From positions 12,516,518 through 12,580,517 of the forward strand of contig NC_033632.1 in NCBI RefSeq assembly GCF_001540865.1: DNA of 64,000 nucleotides, given 5' to 3'. Shown piece after piece: positions 1 to 10,949 of this stretch. This stretch comes from Ananas comosus (lineage: Eukaryota > Streptophyta > Magnoliopsida > Poales > Bromeliaceae). The first letter of the stretch is position 1. Each line of letters begins with the position of its first letter. The translations under genes and the position numbers were made by a program. The notes below the pieces were generated by a model, which saw nothing but the letters and a program-made list of their open reading frames with translations, did no database searches and was not told where the DNA came from.

Positions 1-3000
1 GAATTCACGTGGCCTCTGGCAGCCCTTTACCGCACTTCTTGGCGATACTCCTAGTATGTATTTAGCCATTACTTGTTTTTCCCTAGTCCTATGATACTTC
101 TAGAAGCAGTGATCTGTGTTCTCCATTTCAGACTAATATGCCACTCTATATGATGAGTGATGCAAACATTACATATATCAGGGTACTACTACATTGACTA
201 GTCAGGACTATTAGGGAGATCATTTGAATAGCTAGTTCTTAAATATTTTCCACAGAAATTGGCAACAGAGAGACAGATTCAGTGTCATTCACAATAATGA
301 CTGTATTAAGTATACAACAGGTATGCAATTGATAGAGAGTGAGATATGGAGAAGCTGAGTAGGTAAGCGTGTACTTACAGGATGATCCAAACAATAGAAT
401 AACGAAAATTAAGGATGTCTGTCAGCTTGTCAACTAGATTTGTTTAAAGATGGAAAAGGAACTAGAAGATTATTAACTAACTAAATATACATGAAGTTGT
501 AATTGGCAAAATTCATTGCCAAATTTAATTTTCTGTTTGTTAGACTGCAAGAGAGGTAAATGTATTAAATGTTGTTCTTATAAGTGTTGCATATATTTAA
601 TACTTGGGGGCTTATGGATTTATCATATGGGTTTTCTAATGCGTGCATCCTGCAGTAAGAAGCATGTTTATCCAATTCTTCTGAGTCACTTTCAGCAAAG
701 CTCAAAGGTCTGGATATGTTATATGAAGTTTACGCTAAGTAGATGCATTAGTTAGACAGGATCCATTTTCAGATATAGTTGGATTAGCAGAGGGCTCTTT
801 TGATGTTAAGTTGAGTTAAATTTGGCTTTTGAATATAGTCAAAATGATCAATTAGATTCCTACTTTGGCAGTTATTTGGTATAAAAGATTGAATCTATGT
901 ATGGCTGAGAAATTTGTGTATTAAAGATTTTATGGCTGAAAACTGTTTCTTTGAAAGAGTAAGTGAGAAATATTTGTAGTGAAATTCTAGTAGTATTTCT
1001 GCCTGAAAATTTATGATTTGAGGGAATATTTTCTGCTGCAATGCGAATCTATAGAATTCTTTATTTATCCATTTTAGTTATAAGGGTTTGGCTCCATAAA
1101 TCAGCAGAAATCTTTGCACTTGCAACCAAGAAGCAATTAATTTCACTTTAGAAGAATCAGTGAATTCGTTAAATAATTAGTCTTTTTTTTCTTGTTTGCC
1201 GCGGGCGTCCAGGGTGAGCAAGTAGCTTTTTCTGAAGATATAGGAGATCATTTTGATGTGTTTACTTTATCCTACTCTGTTGTTAGTTAAAAATAGTAAG
1301 AAAGCGTGTATTCGGGTTATTGACAAATTATGACTAATCTCAAGAATGTACTCTAATCAAATCCGACCTCAAATTATCGATTCAATTAAATTATGAGAAA
1401 TCCCAACGACTAATCCCAAATCAATTAAATCCCGTTAATCAAATATTTTACATCCCTCTACTGGAGAAAACCTCCTGACACGTACATTAACTTCTTGATG
1501 ATGATGATGATGTTAGCTTAGGCACTAAAATCACCAACCTTTAAAGTTATTCTTGCCTTCTTGGTGCAAACCTGTAAATTTCTACTAATACGACCATACA
1601 TTGCCCATGGTAGTCGTCATTGCTAGATTTATGTTATTAGATTTCTTTAACTAGACTCGGTTGGAAGTAGTAGGGAAATTCTCTCATCTATTACTGCTTG
1701 ATTGCCTCTTGGAACAGATGATACGAGTGGAATCCCGCCTCATCTTCTCGATATAAGTGTTTATTCAGATAGATGAAGATCACTCATTCTAGACATGCCT
1801 TGCTTTTATGTGTTAAACTAGCTTTAATCACGTACAATGCACGGAACAATAATTAATTTCAGTTATATAAATACAAATTAATTCTACGATTTAGATTTTT
1901 ATTTTGATAGACATAATCAAGAGATTAATAACTATGTTGCAGTTTATAATATGTATAGTCTATAATGTAGAAAGGAGAGATAGATAAGAAGCATTCTTGT
2001 AAATTCAATGTACTATTTGTTTAAATAAGAGTTCGTATATTTATTGCTATTTTAAAATAATATCATAACAATATGTTAATAACTACCTAACATTTAAATC
2101 AGTAAACTTATCCATCTGCGAAGGGAATAGCCATTCGTGGAGGGGTACTAACAAAAAACTAAGTGAAAAGGTACATCTCTTTACAAATCACGAAGGGGTA
2201 TTAACAAAAAAACCAAAGCTAAAAGTCACATCCCTATATAAATTCTTTTTATTTTCTCATCAAAATGTACATTTTTTTTAAATAGAGGGATGACGTGGCT
2301 TCACGTATGGCCTCAAAATTCTCCAATTTTTATATATTATGTTTGATTCTCTTGACATGTAGTTCTGTTTCTCCTCCTTTTCATCTAGATTGTTAATGCC
2401 TTGGTTGGTACTTTTGCTATGTGTTATGTGTAACAAACTTCTCTCTGTGTCAACGCATGTCACTTCCAGGTGTTGATGTGAAGAAGAATGTTATTGTGAC
2501 TATCACCTCCGACAAGGGTCTTTGTGGTGGCATCAATTCAACATCGGTTAAAGTCAGCAAGTCTCTTTTCAAGGTCACCTCTGGTAAATCCACTCAATCT
2601 GATCAACTGTTGGTTATACCTTCATTACCGTGATGATGCAAATTAGATTTTATGGCACCGTTTGTGGCCATTAGGTCCAGAAAAGGAGACCAAGTATGTC
2701 ATATTGGGAGAAAAGGGCAAGGTTCAATTGATTCGTGATTCTAAAGGCTCCATTGAGATGACTGTAACGGAGCTCCAAAAGAACCCTGTCAATTACACAC
2801 AGGTATCTCACATTTGTTATTGCTAAACTTTTATTTCAAAGAGTACTGGGTTATTTCTTCTTTGTCACAGGATTTAGTAGAACCTCTATAACATGCTTGT
2901 TGTTATGTTCAGTCATGGTTGCATGGAAAGTTTGTTTTGCTTTATTCTTTTAGTAATAGGGATTTACTTGATGTATTTCCAATTTAAAATCTTTTTATTA

Positions 3001-3903
3001 TTAAGGTTTTCTTTGAGTTTCTTGATTAGTTTTTTTTTTTTTTTTTTCTTTGTTCAGATTTCTGTACTGGCTGATGACATCTTAAAGAATGTTGAGTTTG
3101 ATGCATTGAGGATTGTTTTCAACAAGTTCCATTCTGTTGTCGCCTTTATCCCCACTGTCTCCACAGTATTGTCACCTGAGGTGATTTGAGTTTTTTTTTT
3201 TACCCTTCATCCTACTTTAATATTTCTCTACAGTTCCCCCACCACCACAACCCCCACAGGTAGGGATAATAAATTGATAATTACTTTGAGAGCTGTTGTA
3301 TTTTCTGGTTCTGTACAGGTTGTGGAGAGAGAATCAGAAGCTGGTGGGAAGCTGGGCGATTTGGATTCCTATGAAATTGAAGGGGGTGAGACCAAATCAG
3401 AAGTGCTGCAGAATCTTGCTGAGTTTCAGTTTTCTTGTGTAAGTCTCGTACATTTGCTGAGGCATTCTTTATATTACTTATTATCTATCATAGATCCCTG
3501 CAACATTTGAATCTTCATATATGCTGTTCAAAAACTTAATTTCTTATAAATATATCCTTGTATTTACCAAAAGTGCCTCATTGAATTTCTGTTTGACGAT
3601 ATAGAACCAACTTGCGATCCCCCACCCCCCCAAAAGTGAATTTGATATTTTCAGAGCTTAAGATGAGGTATTTCTGCAGAAGATAAAGTTTAGAAAAAAC
3701 ACTGGACCCCCAACTAATTTGATTTTTTTTTTTTTTTGTGGTCCTGTCGCCATTATTTGTCCTTAAAACACTTCTTGATTTTTTAGGTTCTCTATAATGC
3801 GGCCTTGGAGAATGCATGTAGTGAGCTTGGAGCACGAATGTCTGCCATGGACAGCTCCAGCAGAAATGCTGGTGAAATGCTTGATCGTCTTACCCTTTCT
3901 TAT

Positions 3904-3947
<44 letters not shown>

Positions 3948-4532
3948 GCACGCGCGCGCGCGTGAGAATGCTTGCGTGTGTGTCCTCACACAAACACACG
4001 CAAGAACACACGGCGGAATGCACATGGGCAATTTATATGCAGGTTCTTGAGGGACTTTTTGAAACTGTCTGAATTGCTAGGGACCTTTGTATAATTTTTT
4101 GATATGTAATGTAGTTTTTGGCGGAAATCCTTTAGAAAATTACGGCACTGGAGTGGTTTTACTCTTTTGCATTTTCAGATGAACCTTGATATTTGGATGT
4201 TCCATCTTCAAAACACTCACCCGCATGATGTGTATTAAGATGCATGCTCATCGGGCCCGCACATGAATTGGGAATTTAGGATGTGCATCTGACACGGAAA
4301 AAAGTGGAAGCACGAGCTCGTAGATGTTTCTTTGAGCTTTTTAGCTCAACTCTATTTTACGAATGAATATATTCGTAAATGCACGGTTACATTTTTGTTT
4401 TACAGATTATGGATACTGTGTGTAACTGATGTTTGTTTCTCTGTGTAATTCTGTTTTTAAAGGACCCGCCAAGCGTCAATCACGACGGAGCTGATTGAGA
4501 TCATATCAGGAGCATCTGCACTCACGGGATAA
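1..4532 (+). CDS. ATP3: Mitochondrial F1F0-ATP synthase gamma subunit (3' part, 7 exons)
   Basis: Gamma is the central rotating stalk of the F1 sector in the mitochondrial matrix and couples proton flow to ATP synthesis. Exons read from the sequence: 1-53 (frame starts at base 2, [17 protein letters not shown]), 2470-2583, 2675-2802, 3058-3180, 3319-3438, 3787-3908, 4463-4532 (TAA 4530-4532). Every junction is GT-AG and the frame is continuous. Landmarks are the conserved [11 protein letters not shown] segment in exon 2 and the C-terminal helix in exons 6-7 ([18 protein letters not shown], then [19 protein letters not shown]), which is the family signature and matches the mitochondrial rather than the chloroplast form. 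The N-terminal presequence and first helix lie left of the window. Intron 1 is 2.4 kb (54-2470, minus the last base). Intron 6 begins directly with a CT microsatellite. The symbol follows Arabidopsis usage; family assignment is firm. Confidence 0.95.
54..2469 (+). other. Intron 1 of the ATP synthase gamma gene
   Basis: Intron of about 2.4 kb with GT at 54 and AG at 2468-2469. It is AT-rich and I see no coding exon in it. It contains a short GAT run near 1497-1515, a Helitron-like terminus near 1818-1847, and two related short stretches (about 2120-2225) that both read 'gaagggaatag/ggggta(c/t)taacaaaaaa'. Short ORFs here show no family resemblance. Confidence 0.8.
1818..1847 (-). mobile_element. 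Possible Helitron 3' terminus
   Basis: Read on the minus strand, the segment has a GC-containing near-inverted stretch (CCGTGCATTGTACG) followed about 10 bases later by CTAG and then T. This is the arrangement of plant Helitron 3' ends. No 5' TC end or helicase was identified, so this is tentative. Confidence 0.3.
3909..3961 (+). repeat. CT/CG microsatellite abutting a 5' splice site
   Basis: A (CT)n run from 3911 to about 3944 changes into a CG/CA-rich run to about 3961. The repeat starts inside the donor of intron 6 (AG|GTCTCT at 3907-3914), so the intronic part of the splice site is made of repeat units. Confidence 0.9.
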
Positions 4533-4621
4533 GCCCTCGGTCGAATATCTTGCTTGCTTTCACACCGTGGAAACGAACACTTCTTCTCCTCCTTGGACAT
4601 CTGTTTGTGCTTTATTTTGCC

Positions 4622-4627
4622 AATAAA
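4622..4627 (+). promoter_or_regulatory. Candidate polyadenylation signal of the gamma-subunit gene
   Basis: AATAAA lies 90 bases after the stop codon, in a T-rich stretch typical of a plant 3' UTR. Position is the main support. Confidence 0.5.
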
Positions 4628-4649
4628 CATTGTGATGATGCACATCATT

Positions 4650-5570
4650 GGTGCTTTGCATGGAACACATCATAGCTTATTTTATTTTTCTTTGTGTTTT
4701 TCTTCTCCATTGTTCCCAAGAAATGTCGCATAATTCGGAAGAATGTGTGAGCTTAATATAAGACGGCACTGTACCCAAACACTTTGACAGATGGTAGACA
4801 CTCAGCTGCCTGATGTAAAACTGGAAGATTTTATTAAGTAAATTTCTTTTTGAAGTTCTCCATTTTCTCTCAGATTATACCCTTTTATAAGTTACCATTA
4901 CTGTAAATTTATTTAGTAAAGCTTCTTCAAATCTTTACTTAAACATCAATTCTATTTGAGATGTCTTTCGGCCAGATCGAACAGACGCGGATTGTGTTTG
5001 CTGCGGTGCAGTTTCAGACTTTCTGACAAGCAGGTAATGTTTACAGCAACTCCATTGAACTATTTTCTGCAGCAGATGTGCGTGCTAGATATGAAAGATA
5101 GGCTCTTGTCTGGCCCGGCTGGGTGTTCCAATATGCGCGGGCTGCGAAAGCTTCAACACAAGTTGCTATTTTTTGCGGTGGTTAGCTGTCCTGGAGAGGA
5201 AAAGCAGTGACCAAACAGGCTGCCTTTTGTGGTGGCGCTGTGGTGCGTTGCATCGAGCTTCAATTGGGTCACTGCTCTTTCCATTTTTCGGCAATCGTGT
5301 ATCCTCGTGAGTTATTTCAATTGGGTCCTCTCCATCTGTACTCATATTACAATCGACAGAACTTCAACACATGGCTGCCAACATAGCGCTGAATTAGCGA
5401 AGTTGTGGGGAGAAGATTTTTGCTTGAGATGTACATGTCCGGTTAGCAAATGAGCAAGGAAGCTCAATTATACGTCATTTTGAAAAGTTACTTCAACTGT
5501 TTGAATAAAGCATAGGCACGCCTTCTGCATACGGTGCTTAATGGGTCTCCTATTAGGTCAAATGGGCTTA
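4650..5570. other. Intergenic, no gene recognised
   Basis: Moderate-complexity sequence downstream of the ATP synthase gene. Two short plus-strand ORFs (4956-5210, 5229-5453) show no motif, domain or codon pattern I recognise, and I do not call them genes. Confidence 0.6.
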
Positions 5571-5574
5571 AAAT

Positions 5575-6625
5575 ATGATAAACTTCGATTTGCCCCCCTC
5601 GTGGTTTAGCTCACATGTTCAATTTTGCCATCCTATGGATTAAAGGGTGCGTTTGGTTCGCATTATGAAAGATTATTAGGAATAAAAAGATGTTCGAGAA
5701 TCTTATTTCTATTCATCCTATTACTAAGAATGTGGAATTCTTGTGTTTGGTTCGTACGGTCATATTATTTAATCATATTATTTAAAATTACAAAAAATAT
5801 ACAATTAATTAATTTATTTTTTTAATTAATTTTAGATAATGTTACCAAAAATTTCAACATCTTTTTAGAAAAAAATGGAGAGAGAGCATAGGTTAAAGAG
5901 AGAGAGCATAATTAAAAAAATAAAAAGAGAAATAGAGTCAAAATTAGAGAGAGTGAGAGAGTTTAGATTTTAGAAAAAGAGGGAGAGAAAAAGCTTAGTT
6001 TAGAGAGAGAAAAAAAATTGAATTTTAGAGAGAGATAAGTTTAGAGAGAGATATGAGGTTAGAGTGTAAAGAAAAATAATACCAATTAGCCGGCGGGTAG
6101 GGATAAAGAAAAATATTAGACATATTATAATTATCCCAATTCATTAATATGAGGATACCCACCTCCCTCAAGGAAATGGGATTAGTACTTTGGGATGAAT
6201 CTTATTCCCAAGTAAATCTAATATTACCAACTAGATTATTTAGTGCGTTTAGTCAAATACCGTCATTTTTTTTTTATTCCTATTGGATAACTAGGAATCT
6301 TTAAAAGATAGCACGAACCAAACGCACCCAAAAAGTTAAACTTAACTATCCCTAACTATTTTACGGTTCAGTTCATTTTCACTTTGTTGCCTTGTGATTT
6401 AAAAAGTTACTTTTAACTATCCGGTAGTTTAGCACATTTCACTTTGCTACCCCGTAATTCTTTTTGAAAAGTTTTACTTTACAATTGTACTTGACATAAA
6501 ACTTTTTGATTAAATTAAAAAAATTATAAAATATTTAAGTGTAATTTTTTGAACCACGGGACGACGATGAAGTGAAAGTAAGTTACACCTGAGGGCAATT
6601 TACAAAAGTGGACTCGCACACCCCT
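5575..6625. mobile_element. Degenerate foldback (MULE-like) remnant around a nested MITE
   Basis: The left edge (about 5583-5640, 'ttgcccccctcgtggtttagc') is a weak inverted copy of the right edge (about 6545-6610), which has 'ttgaaccacgggacg' and 'gagggcaatttac'. Related 'tagcacatttcactttgctacccc' stretches lie at about 6380-6460. The pattern resembles non-autonomous Mutator-like foldback elements. The match is imperfect and no clear target duplication was found. Confidence 0.4.
5645..6329. mobile_element. MITE with 16-bp perfect terminal inverted repeats
   Basis: The left end GGGTGCGTTTGGTTCG (5645-5660) is perfectly inverted at 6314-6329. The length of about 685 bp, lack of coding capacity and 'GTTTGGTT' terminus resemble Tourist-like PIF/Harbinger MITEs. 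Flanking bases do not give a clean 3-bp duplication (AAA/AAA is possible). The interior has a GA-rich tract (about 5874-6062) with many AGAGAG runs. Confidence 0.75.
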
Positions 6626-6629
6626 CTAT

Positions 6630-7070
6630 ATTTCTAATACCTTATAAAAATATCCCTTAGGAGACATTTTCTTTTGAACTAGGCTGGAATACTATTAATA
6701 GTACCAATGACTTTGTGTTATTAAGTTTTCTGTCCTTAAATTAAAAGATGTGTGGTTATGATGATGTGGGCCCTCTAGTGTTGAGTGAGTGGTTAGTTGA
6801 ATAGTGTAATTGAACGAATGGAAATGATAAAAGAGAATGGAAATGATAAAAGAGGTAAATCTAACGGCAGAAAACTTGATAATACCAAATACTTCGTGTT
6901 ATCGATAGTATCACAGCCGGACTCTTTCCTTTTTTATATTTTCTTTACTTTTCCTTCTGCGGTCTCTTCTCTTGTTTTCTTTTCTTCATTTAGAAAAGCA
7001 CTTTATTTTTCTTTTCAATCTGGCCTATTATTTTACTTCTTTCAAAGCCTTAGCATTTCGAGTATCGTAT
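6630..7070. other. Intergenic, no gene recognised
   Basis: AT-rich sequence. A 110-residue ORF at 6797-7129 is mostly Phe/Ser/Leu from T-rich DNA and runs into a SINE, so I treat it as chance. Confidence 0.6.
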
Positions 7071-7222
7071 ATATTTTTTTTTTATTTGAGAAAAAAGTAG
7101 TATGCGATTTGCTTCATTTATTTTTTTAAAAATAAATTTAGCTGGAAATGTGAATCAATTATGATTCTAACTTGGGATCTCGGATACTAATCATCAAATT
7201 TTTTGCCACTTGCACTTGAGAT
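7071..7222 (-). mobile_element. tRNA-derived SINE, minus strand
   Basis: Read on the minus strand it starts with a tRNA-like head (a 'gcaagtggcaaaaaattt' A-box region, then a degenerate B box near 'tagaatca'). It then has the same body as the SINE at 12199-12353 ('aaatttattttt', 'gaagcaaatcgcatac') and ends in an A-run, seen as poly-T at 7071-7083. It is diverged but collinear with the second copy along its whole length. Confidence 0.7.
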
Positions 7223-7556
7223 CTCGAATATCACATAATTTTTCTAATAGCAAATAAGTTAAATTGTCTTGAATTTTTTTTCCTCAATGCGTAATAATTT
7301 GGAATCTAATGGAAAAGAGAGATTGTAATTTGGTAGGAGATGATATTCTAATTTGGTATTATTATTTTTGATTAGGGGGTGTTTGGTTTCTGTAAAAGTA
7401 CACCGAAAATTAATTTTTAGTTGAAAATATTTTTTTCTGATGTTTGGTTCTCTGTAAAAAAAGTTTCTCGAAAAACCCTTTTTACGAATACGCGGAAAAA
7501 TTTGGGGTTTTGTTTTCCGCTCTATTATCGCAGAAAACGAAAAGCTACAGCAAAAG

Positions 7557-7728
7557 TGGCAGGGCTCATAGGCCTCTTTGCACGCGGTCCACGAGGTGGG
7601 CTTCATCTCATGGACCGCCTGAGAGAGAGAGAGAGAGCAGTGGACCACCTACAGTAAAATGGCGGGGCTCATATGTGCCTTTTTGCATACGGTCCACGAG
7701 GTGGGCTTCACCTCGTGGACCGTCTGAG
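7557..7728. repeat. Two diverged copies of a hairpin-forming block inside the MITE
   Basis: Blocks starting near 7557 and 7662 share 'gg(c/g)ggctcata', 'cggtccacgaggtgggcttca' and 'tggaccg(c/t)ctgag'. They are separated by a short GA run. Each block contains its own inverted repeat. Confidence 0.75.
7689..7723. repeat. Perfect 15-bp stem, 5-base loop inverted repeat
   Basis: The arm ACGGTCCACGAGGTG (7689-7703) is exactly inverted at 7709-7723, with loop GGCTT. The other block (about 7588-7620) has a weaker version. Confidence 0.9.
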
Positions 7729-7961
7729 GGAGGAGGAATTCTACACTGTCACACTTGCACCACGTCATCAATAACAAGCCAATCACATTCCTTCTTTTCA
7801 AACAAAAGTACAATAAAAATACTTTTTTACAATTATGATGGGACATATATTCTTAAAATAAAGGATTAATTTGATTGATTTGTTACGCCACGTCACTAAT
7901 ATACCCGTTGCATTCTAGAATTTTTCGTGAGGGAGGGAGTAGTGAACCTCTCTCTCCCTCT

Positions 7962-7965
<4 letters not shown>

Positions 7966-8001
<36 letters not shown>

Positions 8002-8003
8002 TA

Positions 8004-8043
<40 letters not shown>

Positions 8044-8068
8044 ATTATTATATATATATATATATATA
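7966..8068. repeat. AT-dinucleotide microsatellite
   Basis: Long, interrupted TA runs within the MITE. Length in the assembly may be unreliable. Confidence 0.9.
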
Positions 8069-8439
8069 AAAGTTTTATTTTATTTTTATATAGAGATATT
8101 ATTATATAATAATTTTTTATAAATTTATAATTATTTATTAATATCCCTATATATATAACTCTTATATAAATTATGTAATATGTTTATTATAATTTTAAAT
8201 ATATTTAATCTATAAATATAAATTATAATATATAGTACAGTAATTGTTATATATTAATAATATATATTAAAAAATATATTAAATAGTTTTTTATTTATTT
8301 TTCTTTTTCTTTCAACCAAATAACCAGCATGGAAAACTAATTTTCTTTTCCTACAAACCAAACATAAATAATGTAAAATATTTTTTCCACCGAAATTTTT
8401 TTTTTCATAGTTTTACGCGGAACCAAACACACCCTTAGT

Positions 8440-8812
8440 CCGATTGGAAGCTAAAAAAAATTCAAAAATTAATAAAAATATATTTAGAAGAATATTTTTT
8501 TAAGATATTAAAAGTTTAGATAAATATATAAATTGATATAAATTTTAGAGGATATATAATTGTTGGGTGCCGAATTTCCTCCCCTTTGACTCGGTCAAAG
8601 ATCTTCTTTGGGCAGCCAGGGACGAAGCCAGAATTCAAATCGTAGAGGGGCCAAAAGCTATATAATTATAATAACTCAAAACTAAAATTGAATTTGTTAA
8701 CTATATTTTATGCCATTCAAAGTACATGTATATCAACAATTATAATTTTTAGATATCTACATTTTATAGTGTAATATATATAATATAGTATATATATATA
8801 TATATATATATA
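8440..8812. other. Intergenic AT-rich DNA with a transposon-like fragment
   Basis: No gene seen. The stretch near 8625-8655 ('gggacgaagccagaattcaaat', 'agaggggcca') resembles a widespread plant repeat fragment, without boundaries I can define. Confidence 0.45.
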
Positions 8813-9290
8813 AGGGCTACTATACTCTTATGAGTATAGAACTCTTATTACTCATAAGTTGTTTTCGATGTTGAAGTTTTCGAATCGACGATTCACGTTA
8901 AACATGATCTAGAGTATTTGAAACTTCTAGAAAATAAATTTTATAAATTTTTGAAATTATTATAAAGTCTATCAAGCGAGTATAAAATGAACAGTTAAAA
9001 TCGAATGACATCCTAAAAATGGATGATCGGATTATTAAATTTAAGATCGGAGTTATTGATCTTTATTTAGGTAGTGAATAGAATTTTCTATCAAAAATTC
9101 AACCTATTTCGATTTTTTTTCACCGTTAAACTAGCAAATATTTCATACTGGTCGTTAAAAATTGTCAATTTTGTGACCTTTTGATCGTAAGGTAATAATA
9201 TCGAAAAATTATAAAATATAATTTCTAGAAATTTTAAATACTCTAGATAATATTTAACGGTATGGGTCGTCGATTCGGAAGCTCTATATA
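8813..9290. mobile_element. Palindromic MITE, copy 1 (right end eroded)
   Basis: It starts with 'gggctactatactcttatg' and is collinear with the intact 540-bp element at 52987-53527. Shared landmarks are 'cataagttgttttcga', 'ccgttaaa', 'tttttgatagaaaattc' in inverse order, and 'tcgtcgattcggaag'. The right terminal repeat is missing: the sequence diverges after about 9290. Confidence 0.7.
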
Positions 9291-9309
9291 ATGTATCGAA
9301 ACCTAGATA

Positions 9310-10440
9310 GAAAATGGCGAACTTTAGGCAAATTGACTAAAGTGCGCGAATGGATTAATTGGGCGAGTTCTAATTAACCTACCAACAGTGTTGGGAGGGT
9401 TAAAAATGAGTTCTAGAAATGTTAGAAGGGTTTTGGCATCGATCTGCGCGAAATAGAATCGAGACGGAGCCAAAAATCAGGTCTGGAGCAAAGTGTACCG
9501 GTACAGCAAGCGACCTGTCACCGGTTATACATGCTGAAACCGGTGACACTTCGAAGTGTACCGGTACATTTTGGGCGAAACCAAAAGATCTGCTCTTGGG
9601 TTTGCCTCTGCATAGTCGTGAAATCGGTGACACTTCAAAGTGTACCGGTACACTTTGGGCCTGACAGCAAAATAAGGTCTGCTGCAAAATATAAAGATTG
9701 GGAGGGCTTTTTGGCAAATATTACAACATGTTAATAGCTCAATACCCCTTCCCCTCATAGCCAACACCCATTTCACTCTCTCTCTCTTATTTTCCTCTCT
9801 TTCTCTCTCTAGAAAGTAAGTCCTAGAGCTTGGAGAAGATGGAGAAGAGCTTGAAGAACTGGATTTTAGTGGCTTGGTGGTCCTAGAAGCTCTCCAACAA
9901 GAAGGCTTTGGAAGAGCTTGGGCAAAGGTGAGTCCTTATGCAAAAATGAGTCTAGGGTTTGGGTTTAGACCTTAGATTTTTGAATTTTGATCTCTCTACA
10001 AGTGAGGAAACCCTCTAGAGACCTTGAAACCATGAAATCCATGGTTATCTTGGACCCCTCTCATGGTGGAGTGTTAGAATCCAAGTTGGATACCCTAGGA
10101 ATGGTTCAAATAGCTTAGTAACGATATTAGAGAGCTTCCTAGGTGAATCTAAGCTATCCTTTGCTTAGGAATGAGATCAATCTAGGAACTATTACATTAG
10201 GGTATTGTTAGGGCACCAAATTTAGGGCTTTTGCCTCCGAGTGTTTCTAAGGTAAATTAACCTTATAGAAACCTAATTGAGGGTATTTTAAACACGTTGG
10301 AACGTTCAGTTCGACAATCTGACGAGTGTATGCAAAGTTATTGACAAAAATATCATTTTCCGTATAGATAACCGCAGCACGCGGACTAGAACTTCAAAAA
10401 ATTTCAAAAAATTCATCGTAACATCCCTACAACTGTCTAA
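9310..10440. mobile_element. Probable LTR-retrotransposon-derived sequence (unclassified)
   Basis: Non-coding sequence with internally repeated motifs (three TGTACCGGTACA palindromes), a CT-rich tract at about 9772-9812 and a GAGAA-rich leader-like tract. No PBS, polypurine tract or protein domain was identified. The call rests on texture only. Confidence 0.3.
9494..9652. repeat. Three copies of the 12-bp palindrome TGTACCGGTACA
   Basis: Exact copies lie at 9494-9505, 9557-9568 and 9641-9652. The last two are each preceded by 'ggtgacacttc(g/a)aag'; in the second copy this adds a CACTTCGAAGTG palindrome. Confidence 0.9.
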
Positions 10441-10461
10441 GGTGGGTGGTTACTAAAGCAA

Positions 10462-10845
10462 ATGGATAAGTTGAAGCGCTTGCTGGCTGAGGCTGAGGCA
10501 GCGCTTGAAGCTCGCAAAAAGCCGCCGGAAGACACAGGCCATCGGGTTGTCGGCGAAGGGCTTGTTATCGACGAATGGGNGCTGGCTGAGGCTGAGGCAG
10601 CGCTTGAAGCTCGCAAAAAGCCGCCGGAAGACACAGGCCATCGGGTTGTCGGCGAAGGGCTTGTTATCGACGAATGGGCAAAAAAAAAAAAAAATAGAAA
10701 CACATATTTCACAATGTTGTTATATTCAATTTTCTTTTTCACTTTCAAAATTTTGATCGGAAATTCGTGAATCGATTTTATTTGTTTTCAGAAAGAGCGA
10801 AGAGAGAAGTACCTTGCTTGGCAGCAGGTGGAAAGGGGTTGGTGA
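10462..10845 (+). CDS. Small charged protein, two exons, disrupted by an assembly duplication
   Basis: Exon 1 starts at ATG 10462 and encodes a Lys/Glu/Ala-rich helix (MDKLKRLLAEAEAALEA, then KKPPEDTGHRVVGEG and LVIDEW). A second exon, 10792-10845, follows a TTTGTTTTCAG acceptor and reads KERREKYLAWQQVERGW then TGA. The join is in frame, with a GC-type donor (TGG|GC at 10677-10679). The first exon is present twice around an N (10482-10579 and 10581-10678). Collapsing the duplicate gives a protein of about 56 residues. The composition and in-frame splice suggest a real conserved plant micro-protein or a fragment of a larger one, but I do not recognise the family and give no function. Confidence 0.5.
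10482..10678. repeat. 98-bp perfect direct duplication flanking an N
   Basis: 10482-10579 is repeated at 10581-10678 with a single N between. Identity appears complete, which points to an unmerged contig overlap rather than biology. Confidence 0.9.
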
Positions 10846-10923
10846 TTCGGTGTAAAGTGTGGTTTGTTTACTGCTAGTATTATTATTATTAAGATTATTT
10901 ATTAACCTAAATGAAACCATAAT

Positions 10924-10947
10924 GTTTCTTGCCACGTGGCAAGAAAC
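10924..10947. repeat. 24-bp perfect palindrome with a central G-box
   Basis: The half-site GTTTCTTGCCAC is followed by its exact reverse complement, putting CACGTG at the centre (10933-10938). It lies about 80 bases after the stop of the small ORF, in AT-rich DNA. Confidence 0.9.
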
Positions 10948-10949
10948 CC

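Larger units (their letters stand above)
7375..8434. mobile_element. Tourist-like (PIF/Harbinger) MITE, about 1.06 kb, TTA target duplication
   Basis: Terminal inverted repeats: GGGGGTGTTTGGTTTCTGTA on the left against an inverted GGGTGTGTTTGGTTCCGCG on the right. The element is flanked by TTA at 7372-7374 and 8435-8437, the classic PIF/Harbinger 3-bp duplication. It has no transposase. The interior holds a duplicated hairpin block (about 7557-7728) and a long TA microsatellite (about 7966-8068), so it is longer than most MITEs. Confidence 0.8.

Noticed and set aside
7444..7869. 141-residue ORF
   Set aside because: Lies inside the MITE and is built from its duplicated hairpin block and GA run.
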